Assembly: GCF_000829195.1 (NCBI RefSeq)
Contig: NZ_AP013294.1
Coordinates: 2,801,001-2,865,000, forward strand
Length of the DNA: 64,000 nt
Reading direction: 5' to 3'
Source of the DNA: Bacillus sp. OxB-1
GTDB lineage: Bacteria; Bacillota; Bacilli; Bacillales_A; Planococcaceae
This document shows, one piece after another, positions 1 to 10,169 of this stretch. Every line of letters starts with the position of its first letter. Position 1 is the stretch's first letter. The translations under genes were made by a program, and so were the position numbers. The notes beneath the pieces are model-generated. The model saw only the letters and a program-made list of their open reading frames with translations, was not told the DNA's origin and did not search any database.

Positions 1-954
1 TCTCATCGTTTCCAAGAAAAGGCCTGCTCCTTTTTTGGGCTCATCGACGAACATATGGGTAATTGCGCCTGCAAACTTTCCGTTCTGTATAACGGGACTT
101 CCACTCATGCCCTGTAAAATGCCGCCGGTCGCTTCCAACAATTTCGGATCGGTTATGACAAAATGGAATTGTTCTTTCTCGATTTTGGTGATACGAATGG
201 AGAAGGACTCCACTTCAGTCCCCTTCACAGTTGTATAAATCACGGCCTCGCCCAATTTAAGATCACTGGCGTGCATAATCTCCAATGGTTCCGCCAACAC
301 TTTTCTAGAAGTGTCTTTCCACGATCCGAAAATTCCGTACACGCTGTTGCGGTTGATCGTTCCTAAAAGTTTTTCATCGTCCACAATCGTAGAGATTTTA
401 TAACCAGGGATACCAGGCACACTTTTTTTAATTTGCCCGATTTCCGACAGGTAAATGGACCCTGTTTTGAATAAAGGCGGCGACTTCAGAGAACTGTCGA
501 TAATCTGATGACCGAGAGCGCCGTATGTCATTTTTTCCGGATCGACATACGTCAGAGTCCCTGTCCCTTCCGTACGGTCTTTAAGGAATGGAATGAGACG
601 CTTCATTGCCCCGGTGTCCGCCAGGATTTCGCTCGGTTCACCATTACGAAGGACTTGCAATGTAATTTCCTTTTCCCCTTTGATGGAGGAGACGGCTTTC
701 TCGAATTCGTTGAGGACACCGACCGAGTAGTCCTCGACTTGTTCAATCAAATCCCCTGCCTTCAGCCAATTGTCTTTGTCGATCATCACATCATTTGTAA
801 CAAAGACACCCGAGAGATCCATTTTTATGCCGATCGAGTGTCCCATCGGAATCAGGCTGTCATGTTGTGCAAATGCTGCACTCGAAGAGAATGGCAAAAA
901 AATGAACAGGAAGAACAACGATATGCCAAATTTCAAATGTCTATTCCATCCCAT
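1..954 (-). CDS. spoIVB: SpoIVB, S55 serine peptidase (3' end outside window)
   Basis: SpoIVB is the forespore-secreted serine peptidase that triggers SpoIVFB-dependent pro-sigma-K processing in sporulation. The minus strand reads open from an ATG at 954 to the window edge, giving 318 residues of roughly 420-430. An N-terminal hydrophobic signal/anchor (about residues 8-28) is followed by a PDZ-like part (about 45-110) and the S55 peptidase domain. The domain shows GALGHQI (candidate catalytic His near 149) and GGILQGMSGSPVI (catalytic Ser). A GGGAGGTG ribosome site precedes the ATG. It lies just downstream of recN, as in B. subtilis, where spo0A would follow beyond the edge. Identification is firm; the C-terminus is not visible. 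Confidence 0.95.
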   Translation of the reverse strand, partial: MGWNRHLKFGISLFFLFIFLPFSSSAAFAQHDSLIPMGHSIGIKMDLSGVFVTNDVMIDKDNWLKAGDLIEQVEDYSVGVLNEFEKAVSSIKGEKEITLQVLRNGEPSEILADTGAMKRLIPFLKDRTEGTGTLTYVDPEKMTYGALGHQIIDSSLKSPPLFKTGSIYLSEIGQIKKSVPGIPGYKISTIVDDEKLLGTINRNSVYGIFGSWKDTSRKVLAEPLEIMHASDLKLGEAVIYTTVKGTEVESFSIRITKIEKEQFHFVITDPKLLEATGGILQGMSGSPVIQNGKFAGAITHMFVDEPKKGAGLFLETMR

Positions 955-1033
955 GGTTCACCTCCCGCTGTAAGATACTAATGGTATGTCCGTTCGCGGG
1001 AATGTTATGAGAGGATAAAATGAGCAATAGAAG

Positions 1034-1060
1034 GACGTGCATACAATTTCGGTGCACGTC
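1034..1060 (-). terminator. hairpin directly after recN
   Basis: A perfect 8-bp inverted repeat GACGTGCA/TGCACGTC with an 11-nt loop abuts the recN stop codon. There is no clear U-tract after it, so it may be a weak terminator or an mRNA 3'-end stabiliser between recN and spoIVB. Confidence 0.45.
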
Positions 1061-2758
1061 TCATCGGAAGGTTTTTTTTCTTTCTATTGCCATTTTCAAC
1101 AATTCATCTGCATGTTGTAAGGTAAGTGGGGTGATCTCTGTGCCGGATAGCATGCGCGAGACCTCTTCAATCCTTTGTGAGCGGTCAATATCATGGATTG
1201 CGGTGCTTGTACGCTCATCCCTCACTTCTTTTTTGATCAAATAATGATGGTCCGCCATCGCGGCGACTTGCGGCAAATGCGAAATGCAGAGCACTTGGGA
1301 ATGGATTGCAATCGTCGCAATCTTTTCCGCAATCGCTTGGGCAACCCTTCCACTGACTCCCGTATCCACCTCGTCAAAAATGATGGAAGTGATCCCTTGG
1401 TGTTTTGAAAAAATCGTTTTCAAAGCGAGCATGAGCCGTGAGAGTTCTCCCCCCGAAGCGACTTTCGCCAATGGTTTCAACGGTTCACCCACATTCGTGG
1501 ATATGAGGAATTGTACGTCATCTATTCCGGTTCGATCGAAATGTCCGACAGGTCTCCTCTTGATTTCCACTTGAAATACCGCTTTTTCCATATGGAGCTG
1601 TTTCAACTGTTCCATTACCGCTTGCTCCAATGAACCGGCTGAGTCTTGTCGAATGATGGACAATTCTTCCGCTTCCACTTCCAGGTCCTGAGCCAATTGT
1701 CTCAGTTTCTCCTGTCCTTCCGCCATCCGTTCATCCCGGCTTACCAAATTATCGAGTTCTTCCGCAATCTGCTCCCGATACAGAACGATATCCTCAATCG
1801 TTTTTCCATATTTGCGTTTCAATGAAGTGAGCAAGGCGAGTCGATCTTCAACAGCTTCCAGACGATTCGGATCAAACTCCATGTCATCCAATATGTTTTT
1901 CAATTCGTGTGCAGTATCTTGCAAGGAATAAAAGCTGGATGCAACTACTTCTGCATGGGATTGCAAGTTCTTATCGACAGATGCCGCATCCTCTAAGTCG
2001 CTCATAGCGGATCCAAGCCAATCCAAAGCATGCGTATCCCCGCTGATCGATTCGTAAGCCGTATTCAACCGCTCAAAGAGACGATTGAAATTTTGCAGCT
2101 TCCGCTTTTCCTCTTCCAGTTCCTCCTCTTCCCCGATGACGAGGGAAGCGGCATCGATTTCTTTCAACTGGAAAGAATACAGATCAATTCGTTGGGCTAC
2201 TTGCTGCTCATTTTCATCGGCCATCTCCAGCTTATGTTTCAACTTTCGATATCGCTCATAAAGTTCAGTATAATCTTCGTATGTACGGATAAGTCGATTT
2301 CCCGCAAAATGATCAAGCAGATGGATATGTCTTTTTTCAAGCATCAGTTCCTGGTTTTCATGTTGGCCATGGATATCGATGAGCTGGGAACCGATCTCTC
2401 TTAAATTAGCAATTGTCACCATTTTACCGTTAACGCGGCAAACCGTTTTCCCGTTTGCATTCAAATCCCGGCGTAAAATGACAACGCCATCTTCCGTTTC
2501 GATGCCGATTTCCTTCATTTTCGTAAGGACCGGATGGCCGGGATCGTCGATTGTGAACAGCCCTTCCAGTTCAGCCTTTTTGGCGCCGTGGCGGATGAAT
2601 TCCTGGGATCCACGCCCGCCCGCTAACAATTGGACCGCGTCAATGATGATGGATTTACCGGCACCTGTCTCTCCTGTCAACACGGTTAAACCATCTTGAA
2701 ATGTAACTTCCAACTTTTCAATAATAGCAAAGTTTTGAATGGATAGTTCACTTAACAA
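1061..2758 (-). CDS. recN: DNA repair protein RecN
   Basis: RecN is an SMC-like ATPase that gathers at double-strand breaks and promotes recombinational repair. The 565 residues match the family (about 576 in B. subtilis). Walker A GETGAGKS is at residues 29-36. A long charged coiled-coil middle (about 150-380) follows, then the ABC signature ASGGELSRL and Walker B SIIFDEVDTGVSG near the C-terminus. The start is TTG, preceded by AGGTGAG at 5-nt spacing; an upstream ATG is out of frame. It follows argR in the conserved order, all read leftwards. Confidence 0.96.
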   Translation of the reverse strand: MLSELSIQNFAIIEKLEVTFQDGLTVLTGETGAGKSIIIDAVQLLAGGRGSQEFIRHGAKKAELEGLFTIDDPGHPVLTKMKEIGIETEDGVVILRRDLNANGKTVCRVNGKMVTIANLREIGSQLIDIHGQHENQELMLEKRHIHLLDHFAGNRLIRTYEDYTELYERYRKLKHKLEMADENEQQVAQRIDLYSFQLKEIDAASLVIGEEEELEEEKRKLQNFNRLFERLNTAYESISGDTHALDWLGSAMSDLEDAASVDKNLQSHAEVVASSFYSLQDTAHELKNILDDMEFDPNRLEAVEDRLALLTSLKRKYGKTIEDIVLYREQIAEELDNLVSRDERMAEGQEKLRQLAQDLEVEAEELSIIRQDSAGSLEQAVMEQLKQLHMEKAVFQVEIKRRPVGHFDRTGIDDVQFLISTNVGEPLKPLAKVASGGELSRLMLALKTIFSKHQGITSIIFDEVDTGVSGRVAQAIAEKIATIAIHSQVLCISHLPQVAAMADHHYLIKKEVRDERTSTAIHDIDRSQRIEEVSRMLSGTEITPLTLQHADELLKMAIERKKTFR

Positions 2759-2795
2759 TCATGCTCACCTCTTTTGCAATTCCTTGCCGATCAGT

Positions 2796-3245
2796 TCAAA
2801 GCATAGCCAATAGTCTTTCCCGCACCTCAATGGTAAGCAGTTCCTCCCGGCAAATGATCAAACAAGTATCATCCCCGCAAATTGTGCCGAGGATATCCTC
2901 CCAACCGAGTTGGTCAATGAGGGATCCGACCGCATGAGCATTTCCAGGAATCGTTTTCAGAATGATAAAATAGCCGGCGCTGTCAATGCTGACAAAGGCA
3001 TCCGTCATCATCCGCTGCAATTTTTCTTCCGTGTTAAACCGTTGGGACGTCGGCAAGCTATACTTATACCGCCCATCCTGCAAAGGGACCTTGATGAGAT
3101 GCATTTCCTTTATATCGCGGGAGACGGTCGCTTGGGTGACGGCCACACCTGATTTTTTCAAGAAATCGACAAGTTGGTCCTGTGTTTCGATTTCGAAATT
3201 TGAAATGATATCCCGGATCCGTATATGTCTCTGCCCTTTATTCAA
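2796..3245 (-). CDS. argR: arginine repressor ArgR/AhrC
   Basis: This is a hexameric transcription factor that senses arginine, represses arginine synthesis and activates catabolism. The N-terminal winged helix ([12 protein letters not shown], then [13 protein letters not shown]) is followed by the C-terminal oligomerisation and arginine-binding domain with [13 protein letters not shown]. The open frame extends upstream to 3326, but the family begins at Met-Asn-Lys-Gly-Gln. A TTG at 3245 with GGAG 8 nt upstream gives the canonical 149 residues; an ATG at 3251 is the alternative. It sits between tlyA and recN as in Bacillus. Confidence 0.95.
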   Translation of the reverse strand: MNKGQRHIRIRDIISNFEIETQDQLVDFLKKSGVAVTQATVSRDIKEMHLIKVPLQDGRYKYSLPTSQRFNTEEKLQRMMTDAFVSIDSAGYFIILKTIPGNAHAVGSLIDQLGWEDILGTICGDDTCLIICREELLTIEVRERLLAML

Positions 3246-3315
3246 TACCATCACTCCGATACATATTGGTGAAACCATCCGACTGCCATTCCATACGGGA
3301 GGTTGATCGGTTAAT

Positions 3316-3339
3316 GAAAAGCGCACATAGAATGCGCGC
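3316..3339 (-). terminator. short hairpin between tlyA and argR
   Basis: Minus-strand GCGCGCAT-TCT-ATGTGCGC (8 bp including one G-U) is followed by TTTTC. It overlaps the last base of the tlyA stop codon. It is a weak intrinsic terminator or attenuator that could lower read-through from tlyA into argR. Confidence 0.5.
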
Positions 3340-4157
3340 TATTGTAAACTCTTATGTGCTTCTTCAATCAATTCCTTAAATGACTGCTCATTCGACGTCT
3401 GTTCCACTTCCCGAACCGAACGTAAATGGAAAAGGAACTCGATATTCCCTTCTCCTCCCGTTACGGGCGAGTAGGAGGCAGCTCGCAATTCAAACCCTTC
3501 CGCCGCGGAAGCTGTTGCAATTTTGATCAATACCTCCAGATGGATGTCCTTTTCCCGGACGACGCCCTTCTTCCCCACTTTCCCTTTACCTGCTTCGAAT
3601 TGGGGTTTCACAAGAGCGACCACGTCCCCGCCCTCCACCAAAATCCGTTTCAGAGCGGGCAAGATGAGTTCCAATGAAATGAAAGAGACATCGATTGTCG
3701 CAAATTCAGGCAGCCCTTCCGAAAACAAGTCGGGAGTGGCATGCCTGAAATTGGTGCGTTCCATCACGGTGACCCTGGGATCCTGCCTGATTTTCCAAGC
3801 TAATTGGTTATAGCCGACGTCCAATGCATAGCAATGCTTCGCTCCGTTTTGCAAGGCACAATCGGTAAACCCTCCTGTAGAAGAGCCGATGTCCAGAACG
3901 ATCTTCTCTTGGACCGTGACATCGAACACTTCCAGAGCCTTTTCCAATTTGAGCCCGCCCCTGCTAACATATTTGAGGGCTGACCCTTTGACGGTCAACG
4001 GAGCATCGACCGGGATTTTCTCCCCTGGTTTATCCAGCCGAGTTTCAGCGGTGTAGACAATCCCGGCCATGATGGACCGTTTCGCTTGTTCCCGTGTCTC
4101 GACGAGCCCCCGGGCGACCAACAACACGTCGACCCGCTCCTTCTCGATCCGGCTCAT
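3339..4157 (-). CDS. tlyA: TlyA-family rRNA 2'-O-methyltransferase (YqxC)
   Basis: The protein is 272 residues: an N-terminal S4 RNA-binding domain (about 5-65, with [12 protein letters not shown] after it) fused to an FtsJ-like methyltransferase domain. The SAM-binding motif is [13 protein letters not shown]. The acidic motif [11 protein letters not shown] and a KPQFEAGK motif follow. The family methylates cytidine 2'-OH positions in ribosomal RNA and is often labelled a hemolysin, which is misleading. The start overlaps the dxs stop by 4 nt, so translation is probably coupled. Confidence 0.92.
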   Translation of the reverse strand: MSRIEKERVDVLLVARGLVETREQAKRSIMAGIVYTAETRLDKPGEKIPVDAPLTVKGSALKYVSRGGLKLEKALEVFDVTVQEKIVLDIGSSTGGFTDCALQNGAKHCYALDVGYNQLAWKIRQDPRVTVMERTNFRHATPDLFSEGLPEFATIDVSFISLELILPALKRILVEGGDVVALVKPQFEAGKGKVGKKGVVREKDIHLEVLIKIATASAAEGFELRAASYSPVTGGEGNIEFLFHLRSVREVEQTSNEQSFKELIEEAHKSLQ

Positions 4158-6061
4158 CCTAAACGTTCCCTCTTCGTAACATGGCTATAAACCATCTCTT
4201 CCAATTCGTCCGCCAGATGATCGGCAGTCAGGCCGATTTCCGTCATCAGCTCTTCCACATTGCCATGTTCGATATAACGATCCGGAATCCCCATTCGCCG
4301 GATCTTGGATGTGGAATAATGTTGATCGTTTGCGTATTCCAGAACGGCGCTTCCAAAACCGCCCGCAAGCACTGCTTCCTCCAACGTGATGAAAGGCATC
4401 CCGGAACGTAACAGTTCATCAAGCATCGCCGTGTCCATCGGTTTGATGAAACGGGCGTTGATCACTTTCACGCTGATTCCTTTCGACATCAGCTTTTCGG
4501 CCGCCTTCAAGGCCATCGGTATAGTCGTACCGAACGTCAACACAGCGATGTCCGAACCTTCCCGCAGCACTTCCCAAGAGCCGATCGGAATTGGATGCAG
4601 TTCTGCATCCATCGGCACGCCCAGCCCGTTGCCCCGTGGATAACGCAGTGCAATCGGACCCGCGTCATAGTCGATAGCCGTTTTCACCATATGCTGACCT
4701 TCGTTTTCATCCTTCGGCATCATAATGACCATATTCGGCAAATGTCTCAAAAAGGCGATATCAAAAACGCCTTGGTGGGTTTCGCCGTCTGCACCGACAA
4801 GGCCGGCACGGTCGATTCCAATGAAGACATTCAAGTTTTGCCGTGATATGTCATGGAGCACCTGGTCATACGCACGTTGAAGGAAGGTCGAGTAAATCGC
4901 AAGGAATGGTTTCATTCCCTGCGTTGCAAGACCTGCCGCCATCGTGGCCGCATGCTGTTCCGCAATACCCACGTCAAAGAAACGGTCCGGAAATTCGGCA
5001 GCAAACGATTCCAGCTTGGACCCGACCGGCATAGCCGGCGTGATGGCAACGATCCTTCTGTCATTCCGCGCCAATGTCCTGACCGTCTCGGCTATCAACC
5101 CGCTCCAGGAAGGTGCTGTAGAAACGGACTTCACGAAGGCTCCGGTTTCAATCTTATAAGGGCCTGTCCCATGCCAAGTTCCAATTTTATCGTGTTCAGC
5201 CGGCAGATACCCTTTCCCCTTTTTCGTAATTACATGAAGAAGGACCGGCCCTTCCACCTTTTTGGCATATTGAAAATTCCGCTCCAACTCCGTGAAATCA
5301 TGTCCGTCCACCGGACCTAAATACGTAAATCCAAGCTCCTCGAAAAAGACCCCTGTGACGAGCAAATATTTCAGACTATCTTTCACTCGTTCGGCTGCAG
5401 CAGCCACTTTGCCGCCGATTGCCGGGATCCGTTTTAAAATATATTCCAGTTCGTCCTTCGCCGTATTATACTTGCCCGCTGTCCGCAACTTGCCCAGGAC
5501 GTTGTGAAGGGCGCCCACATTCGGAGCGATCGACATTTCATTGTCATTCAAGACGACAATCATATTCGTCTTTTCATGGCCGATATGATTCAGCGCCTCC
5601 AATGCCATTCCACCTGTCAGAGCACCGTCGCCGATGACAGGAATCACATAATTGGAATCCCCTTTAATATCCCTCGCGGCAGCCATCCCCATAGCAGCAG
5701 ACAGAGAGGTGGAACTATGGCCGGTTTCCCAGACGTCATGTTCGCTTTCCGTCATCTTGGGAAAACCGCAAAGACCTTTATATTGCCGGAGCGAATCAAA
5801 TTGGCATGCCCGCCCCGTCAGGATTTTATGAACATACGACTGATGTCCGACATCCCAGATGATCTTGTCGTCCGGACTGTCGAAACAGCGATGCAAAGCG
5901 AGCGTCAATTCGACGACTCCCAAGTTCGGACCGATATGCCCACCGGTCACGGAACCTTTCTCAATAAGGAACTTCCTGATTTCTTCGGCAAGCTCCAACA
6001 GCTCTTCGCGATTCAGGTTCTTTAAAAAAGATGGACTTGTAATCTCAGTCAGATCCATCAT
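4154..6061 (-). CDS. dxs: 1-deoxy-D-xylulose-5-phosphate synthase
   Basis: Dxs condenses pyruvate and glyceraldehyde 3-phosphate, the first step of the MEP isoprenoid pathway, using ThDP. The ThDP motif GDGALTGG...NDNEMSI is in the N-terminal domain, the transketolase-type pyrimidine domain has DVGIAEQHA, and a C-terminal transketolase domain follows. A GTG six nt upstream keeps the frame open, but AAGG with 9-nt spacing favours the ATG at 6061, giving 635 residues. It is followed by tlyA and preceded by ispA, so two isoprenoid genes are neighbours. Confidence 0.96.
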   Translation of the reverse strand: MMDLTEITSPSFLKNLNREELLELAEEIRKFLIEKGSVTGGHIGPNLGVVELTLALHRCFDSPDDKIIWDVGHQSYVHKILTGRACQFDSLRQYKGLCGFPKMTESEHDVWETGHSSTSLSAAMGMAAARDIKGDSNYVIPVIGDGALTGGMALEALNHIGHEKTNMIVVLNDNEMSIAPNVGALHNVLGKLRTAGKYNTAKDELEYILKRIPAIGGKVAAAAERVKDSLKYLLVTGVFFEELGFTYLGPVDGHDFTELERNFQYAKKVEGPVLLHVITKKGKGYLPAEHDKIGTWHGTGPYKIETGAFVKSVSTAPSWSGLIAETVRTLARNDRRIVAITPAMPVGSKLESFAAEFPDRFFDVGIAEQHAATMAAGLATQGMKPFLAIYSTFLQRAYDQVLHDISRQNLNVFIGIDRAGLVGADGETHQGVFDIAFLRHLPNMVIMMPKDENEGQHMVKTAIDYDAGPIALRYPRGNGLGVPMDAELHPIPIGSWEVLREGSDIAVLTFGTTIPMALKAAEKLMSKGISVKVINARFIKPMDTAMLDELLRSGMPFITLEEAVLAGGFGSAVLEYANDQHYSTSKIRRMGIPDRYIEHGNVEELMTEIGLTADHLADELEEMVYSHVTKRERLG

Positions 6062-6112
6062 TATCACACACCTTCATAAAATGATTGCTTCGGATGACGA
6101 TTCGCTTAGTAC

Positions 6113-6140
6113 ATTATAACAAGAAGGACGCCTTAAACAA
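6113..6140 (-). promoter_or_regulatory. sigma-A-type promoter for dxs
   Basis: On the minus strand a -35 TTGTTT (6140-6135), a 16-nt spacer and a consensus -10 TATAAT (6118-6113) lie about 50 nt before the dxs start in the ispA-dxs gap. No gene is present in that gap. Confidence 0.6.
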
Positions 6141-6152
6141 CAAATTGTTCGC

Positions 6153-7037
6153 TCAGCTGTTCCGTTCCACGATATAATCGGCAAACATCCTTAGCATGTT
6201 TGAATCATCACCAAGGAAACCAATCGCTTCTTTCGCTGTTTGATGGTGGTATTCCAGACGTTCGATCGCTCCTTCCAACCCAAGGAGGGATGGATAGGTG
6301 GATTTCTGGCTCGTTGTATCGCTGCCGGCGGTCTTCCCTAATTGTTCGGTCGTGGAAGTGATGTCCAAAATATCATCCTTGATTTGGAAAGCGAGCCCGA
6401 TGTTTTTGGCATAAGACCGTAACCGGTCGGATCCTTCTTCATCCAGATCGCCAAGGATGGCACCCGCTTCGATACAGAACGATAGAAGAGCACCCGTCTT
6501 ATTCAAGTGGACGGTTTCCAATTCCTCCAAGGATAGTTGCTTCTCTTCCCCTTCCATGTCCAATATTTGGCCGCCGACCATCCCTTCCGCCCCCGATGCG
6601 GAGCCAAGCAGCTTCATGATTGCAACCGTCTTTTCCGGCGGCGTGGAGTCGAGTTCGGTCAGACTGCGGAAAGCCAACGCTTGCAAAGCATCCCCCGCAA
6701 GAACAGCAACCGCTTCTCCGAATACCTTATGGTTCGTCGGCTTGCCCCGTCTGAAATCGTCGTCGTCCATACACGGTAGATCATCATGGATTAGGGAATA
6801 TGTATGGATCATCTCGACTGCACATGCAACCGTCAGTGCATCTTCCGAACGGCTTCCGATATCTTCGAGAGTGGCAAGGACGAGTAGAGGCCGGATCCGT
6901 TTCCCTCCAGCGTCAACGGAATATGCCATCGCCTTTTTCAAGTTTTCCGGCATATTGGTCGATGTTATTAATTCGTGCAGCCGCTGATCGATCAATGGCA
7001 AGCGTGTTTCAATGAATTGCCGTAATGCTTCATGCAT
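6153..7037 (-). CDS. ispA: farnesyl/geranyl diphosphate synthase
   Basis: This is a short-chain trans-prenyl diphosphate synthase making FPP from IPP and DMAPP. It shows both Asp-rich motifs: HDDLPCMDDDD (first, with the bacterial insertion) and FQIKDDILD (second). KRIRPLL near the N-terminus binds pyrophosphate. The ATG at 7037 has AAGGTGGAG upstream and gives 294 residues, the family length. The open frame continues to 7091 inside xseB, but that start has no support. The start overlaps the xseB end by 8 nt. Confidence 0.94.
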   Translation of the reverse strand: MHEALRQFIETRLPLIDQRLHELITSTNMPENLKKAMAYSVDAGGKRIRPLLVLATLEDIGSRSEDALTVACAVEMIHTYSLIHDDLPCMDDDDFRRGKPTNHKVFGEAVAVLAGDALQALAFRSLTELDSTPPEKTVAIMKLLGSASGAEGMVGGQILDMEGEEKQLSLEELETVHLNKTGALLSFCIEAGAILGDLDEEGSDRLRSYAKNIGLAFQIKDDILDITSTTEQLGKTAGSDTTSQKSTYPSLLGLEGAIERLEYHHQTAKEAIGFLGDDSNMLRMFADYIVERNS

Positions 7038-7272
7038 TCGTTTCTCCACCTTTCGAAGGTTCGAATTCCGTTTGATTGCCCTCTTTATCAATTATGGAGA
7101 TGAGCTGTTTTTCAGCGTCCTGTAATTTATTGTGACAATAAGCTGACAGTTCCATCCCTTTTTTATATAAAAGAATCGCGTCTTCCAACGGCACATCGCC
7201 GTTTTCTAATTTCTGGACAACTTCTTCCAGTTTGTACATGGCCTCTTCAAAGCGGATTGCTTCTTTTTCCAT
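7030..7272 (-). CDS. xseB: exodeoxyribonuclease VII small subunit
   Basis: The protein has 80 residues with the family motif RFEEAMYKLEEVVQKLENGD and a helical, heptad-like pattern up to LYKKGMELS. It assembles on XseA to form the ATP-independent single-strand nuclease ExoVII. Its start codon follows the xseA stop directly (7272/7273) and its end overlaps ispA by 8 nt, so the three genes are tightly coupled. Confidence 0.94.
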   Translation of the reverse strand: MEKEAIRFEEAMYKLEEVVQKLENGDVPLEDAILLYKKGMELSAYCHNKLQDAEKQLISIIDKEGNQTEFEPSKGGETNA

Positions 7273-8628
7273 TTACATTTCCTCCCCATTTTGTAGGGTG
7301 ACCGATTGGATGCTCGCTTCGATCACGCCATCCTGCAACCGGATCTCCACCTCATCCCCGACCTCCAGTCTTTGGACGGAGTTTGCCACTTTGCCATTTT
7401 GATAAAGGATGGAAAACCCCCGATCCATGACGGCCAGTGGATTCAAAGCTTGCAGCATGCGGATGGCCGATTTGAAACTTTCATCCTTTCCTCTGAGCTG
7501 CTGGTAGGCGGCCCGGGTCAGCCTTTCGGTCAACGCATCGACGAGACGGCTGCTTTCTTTGATCTGCTTTTCCGGAGCATAAAACGTCAAAAGAGAGTGA
7601 AGTCTTTGCAGTTCGCTTTTTTGCCGGGTCGTCAAATCGGTCCGGCTCCGGTCCAGCCGGCCTTCCAAACCGATCAGCCGTTCCATGAAAGGACGGTATA
7701 ATCGTTCCGGAAATTGCAAAGGATACGAAGATTGCGCGGATGCCAGGCGTTTCCGTTCCGCCTGGATCTGGTTGGACAGGGAACGGTACAACATCCGTTT
7801 GCGGTCCAATAGCCGTTCGATCAATTCCTCCCTTGCCGGAACCGCCATTTCTGCGGCCGCTGTCGGCGTAGGCGCTCTGCGATCGGAGACGAAATCGGCA
7901 ATGGTCGTATCCGTTTCATGTCCGACAGCACTGATGACAGGAATTCGGCAGGAAAAGATGGCTCTTGCGACGGATTCTTCATTGAAAGCCCAAAGATCCT
8001 CGATCGATCCGCCTCCCCGGCCGACGATCAGGACATCGATCGAACCGTGGGCCTCCGCCTGCGCAATAGATTGGATGATGGAAGGCGCCGCTTGCGGTCC
8101 TTGGACAATCGCCGGAAACAGGATGATTTCCGCCAAAGGATAGCGTCTGCCGATTGTCGTGCAAATATCTTGTATGGCCGCCCCCGATTGCGCCGTGATG
8201 ACCCCGACTTTTTGCGGGAACGGTGGCAATGGCTGTTTCCATCTTGGATCGAATAATCCTTCTTTTCCCAAACTCTCTTTCAATTGCTCGAATGCAAGAT
8301 AGAGAGCTCCGATTCCGTCGGGCTGCATCGTCTGTGCGTATAATTGATATTGCCCGCTCGCTTCATAGACATTGACATCGCCAGTGATAAGCACATTCAT
8401 ACCGTTTTCCGGCCTGAATTGCAAACCGCTTGCCGCAGACCGGAACATCGCTGCCTGGATTCGGCTCTTTTCATCTTTCAACGTAAAATAGAGGTGGCCG
8501 CTCGGGTGACTTTTGACGTTCGATAACTCCCCTTTTACATAGACATTGCGCAAATGGGGATCGGCGTCGAATTTCCGTTTCACATATTTCGTCAGCGCTT
8601 GTACAGATAAATAAGGATTCCCGGCCAA
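7273..8628 (-). CDS. xseA: exodeoxyribonuclease VII large subunit
   Basis: This is the catalytic subunit of ExoVII, which degrades single-stranded DNA. The N-terminal OB-fold (about 1-100) contains VKGELSNVKSHPSGHLYFTL. The nuclease core contains VISAVGHETDTTIADFVSD and RAPTPTAAAE, followed by a long helical region. An upstream GTG at 8634 lies only 2 nt from AGGAGG; the TTG at 8628 has 8-nt spacing and is the better start, giving 451 residues. It is followed without gap by xseB. Confidence 0.95.
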   Translation of the reverse strand: MAGNPYLSVQALTKYVKRKFDADPHLRNVYVKGELSNVKSHPSGHLYFTLKDEKSRIQAAMFRSAASGLQFRPENGMNVLITGDVNVYEASGQYQLYAQTMQPDGIGALYLAFEQLKESLGKEGLFDPRWKQPLPPFPQKVGVITAQSGAAIQDICTTIGRRYPLAEIILFPAIVQGPQAAPSIIQSIAQAEAHGSIDVLIVGRGGGSIEDLWAFNEESVARAIFSCRIPVISAVGHETDTTIADFVSDRRAPTPTAAAEMAVPAREELIERLLDRKRMLYRSLSNQIQAERKRLASAQSSYPLQFPERLYRPFMERLIGLEGRLDRSRTDLTTRQKSELQRLHSLLTFYAPEKQIKESSRLVDALTERLTRAAYQQLRGKDESFKSAIRMLQALNPLAVMDRGFSILYQNGKVANSVQRLEVGDEVEIRLQDGVIEASIQSVTLQNGEEM

Positions 8629-8660
8629 CCGCACCGCCTCCTGTTCAATGACGTACAGAA

Positions 8661-8688
8661 ACGCTGTCTTTCCAATGGAAAACAGCGT
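8661..8688 (-). terminator. hairpin between folD and xseA
   Basis: ACGCTGT and TTTCC pair with GGAAA and ACAGCGT across a 3-nt loop, with one bulged base. It is a strong stem in the 75-nt gap after folD but lacks a long U-tract, so termination may be partial. Confidence 0.5.
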
Positions 8689-8703
8689 CCGTCGTGTTCG
8701 TTA

Positions 8704-9576
8704 TTATGACTGCGGGCATCTTCCATCGGCGAAAGCCTGTTCCGCACTTTGCAATGTATTTTTCAAAAGCATCGTAATCGTCATCGGCCCGACACCGCCT
8801 GGAACCGGTGTAATGGCGGAAGCTTTTTCCTTGGCCGAATCAAAATCGACGTCTCCGCATAACTTTCCGTTTTCATCACGATTCATCCCGACATCGATGA
8901 CGATTGCCCCGTCTTTGATGTATTCATCGGTAATGAATTTCGTCCGACCGATTGCCACGATCAAAATATCCGCCTGCTTTGTATAGGAAGACAAATCTAC
9001 GGTTTTCGAATGGCAATACGTCACCGTCGCATCCTTCTGCAACAGCAATTGCCCCATCGGTTTGCCGACGATATTGCTCCGTCCGACGATGACCGCATGT
9101 TTGCCGCGGATATCCACTCCTGTCCGCTCCAGCAGCTTGATAATTCCATAAGGGGTACAGGAAATGAAAGACTGCTGACCGATGATCATCTTTCCAACGT
9201 TTTCCGGATGGAAGCCGTCTACATCCTTTTCCGGTGCAATTGCACGGATCACGAGATTTTCATCAATATGATCCGGCAATGGCAGTTGGACAAGGATGCC
9301 ATGGATGGTTGCATCTTCATTCAGTTTTTTGACATGATCCAATAGTTCTTCTTCGGATACAGTGGCAGGCAGCTGGATCAGTTCAGATTTCATGCCTGCT
9401 TCCACGCTGGATTTTTGTTTGTTTTTCACATATGTATGGGATGCTGGATTGTCACCGACGAGAATGACGGCAAGGCCTGGTTGGCATCCCTTTTCCGTAA
9501 GTTCCCGGACTCCTTCTTTGATTTCTTCCCGTATTTCTTTTCCTATTGCTACTCCATCGATCAGTTTGCCAGTCAT
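8704..9576 (-). CDS. folD: methylene-THF dehydrogenase/cyclohydrolase
   Basis: FolD is the bifunctional one-carbon enzyme that interconverts 5,10-methylene-THF and 10-formyl-THF with NADP. In its 290 residues the YVKNKQK motif carries the catalytic Lys and ILVQLPLP the substrate loop. [11 protein letters not shown] and the C-terminal signature [11 protein letters not shown] mark the NADP domain. Its start overlaps the nusB stop by 4 nt (ATGA). Confidence 0.97.
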   Translation of the reverse strand: MTGKLIDGVAIGKEIREEIKEGVRELTEKGCQPGLAVILVGDNPASHTYVKNKQKSSVEAGMKSELIQLPATVSEEELLDHVKKLNEDATIHGILVQLPLPDHIDENLVIRAIAPEKDVDGFHPENVGKMIIGQQSFISCTPYGIIKLLERTGVDIRGKHAVIVGRSNIVGKPMGQLLLQKDATVTYCHSKTVDLSSYTKQADILIVAIGRTKFITDEYIKDGAIVIDVGMNRDENGKLCGDVDFDSAKEKASAITPVPGGVGPMTITMLLKNTLQSAEQAFADGRCPQS

Positions 9577-9989
9577 ATTTCATCCTCCAAATCATTACGC
9601 GTAGATCTTTCATCGAATTTTGATAAGACCCCGTTTACAAAACGTCCGGATTTTTCATCCCCGAATGTCTTGCACAATTCAACCGCCTCATTCAGAATGA
9701 CCCGGTGCGGGGCATCGTCGGTAAAAAGCAATTCATAGACGGCGAGCCGCAGCACAGTCCTTTCGATTTTCGGAAGCCGTTCCAGCGACCAATTTTCGAG
9801 CCTCTCCGTAAGGGCTGCGTCGATTTCGGACTTGTGCTGGACCGTTCCGCGAACTAGCTGTTCATAGAAAGGGTTTGCCGGACGTTCGGTTATATAATGG
9901 ATCGCTTCGTCAACGGATAATTCCATTGTAGTATTATCCAGCTGGAACAGCGTTTGCACCGCTTTTTCCCGCGCTTCTCGTCGTTTCAT
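9573..9989 (-). CDS. nusB: transcription antitermination factor NusB
   Basis: NusB binds boxA RNA with NusE/S10 to support rRNA antitermination. The ATG at 9989 with GGAGGAG 8 nt upstream gives 138 residues starting [12 protein letters not shown], typical of Bacillus NusB. The frame is open to 10136, but that extension crosses the upstream terminator and has no family match. [13 protein letters not shown] and a C-terminal [10 protein letters not shown] motif are present. Confidence 0.95.
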   Translation of the reverse strand: MKRREAREKAVQTLFQLDNTTMELSVDEAIHYITERPANPFYEQLVRGTVQHKSEIDAALTERLENWSLERLPKIERTVLRLAVYELLFTDDAPHRVILNEAVELCKTFGDEKSGRFVNGVLSKFDERSTRNDLEDEI

Positions 9990-10122
9990 GTAAAAGTCTC
10001 CTCCACTGCTGTATCTCTGAAGCTTTATCATACCACATTTCAATCGATAGGATACAGTGTTACAAGCTAAAAAGAAGGGTACGGACTGAAAGGGGGACGG
10101 CTCGGTTGTCCTCCCTAAATGG

Positions 10123-10166
10123 AAGGGCTGTCCCAAAGCCGATTACCGACTTTTGGGACAGCCCTT
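10123..10166 (-). terminator. terminator of the accBC-yqhY unit
   Basis: A perfect 15-bp stem AAGGGCTGTCCCAAA/TTTGGGACAGCCCTT with a 14-nt loop follows the yqhY stop. The 3' tail is only mildly T-rich. The roughly 130-nt gap beyond it probably holds the nusB promoter. Confidence 0.75.
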
Positions 10167-10169
10167 GGA

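Noticed and set aside
508-981. Plus-strand open frame of 157 codons
   Set aside because: Antisense shadow of spoIVB, which has clear family motifs on the minus strand.
7996-8008. GATCGATC copy inside xseA (also one inside lipM near 22845)
   Set aside because: Coding sequence, lacks the T(A/G)...(T/C)A flanks of the island palindrome; chance occurrence.
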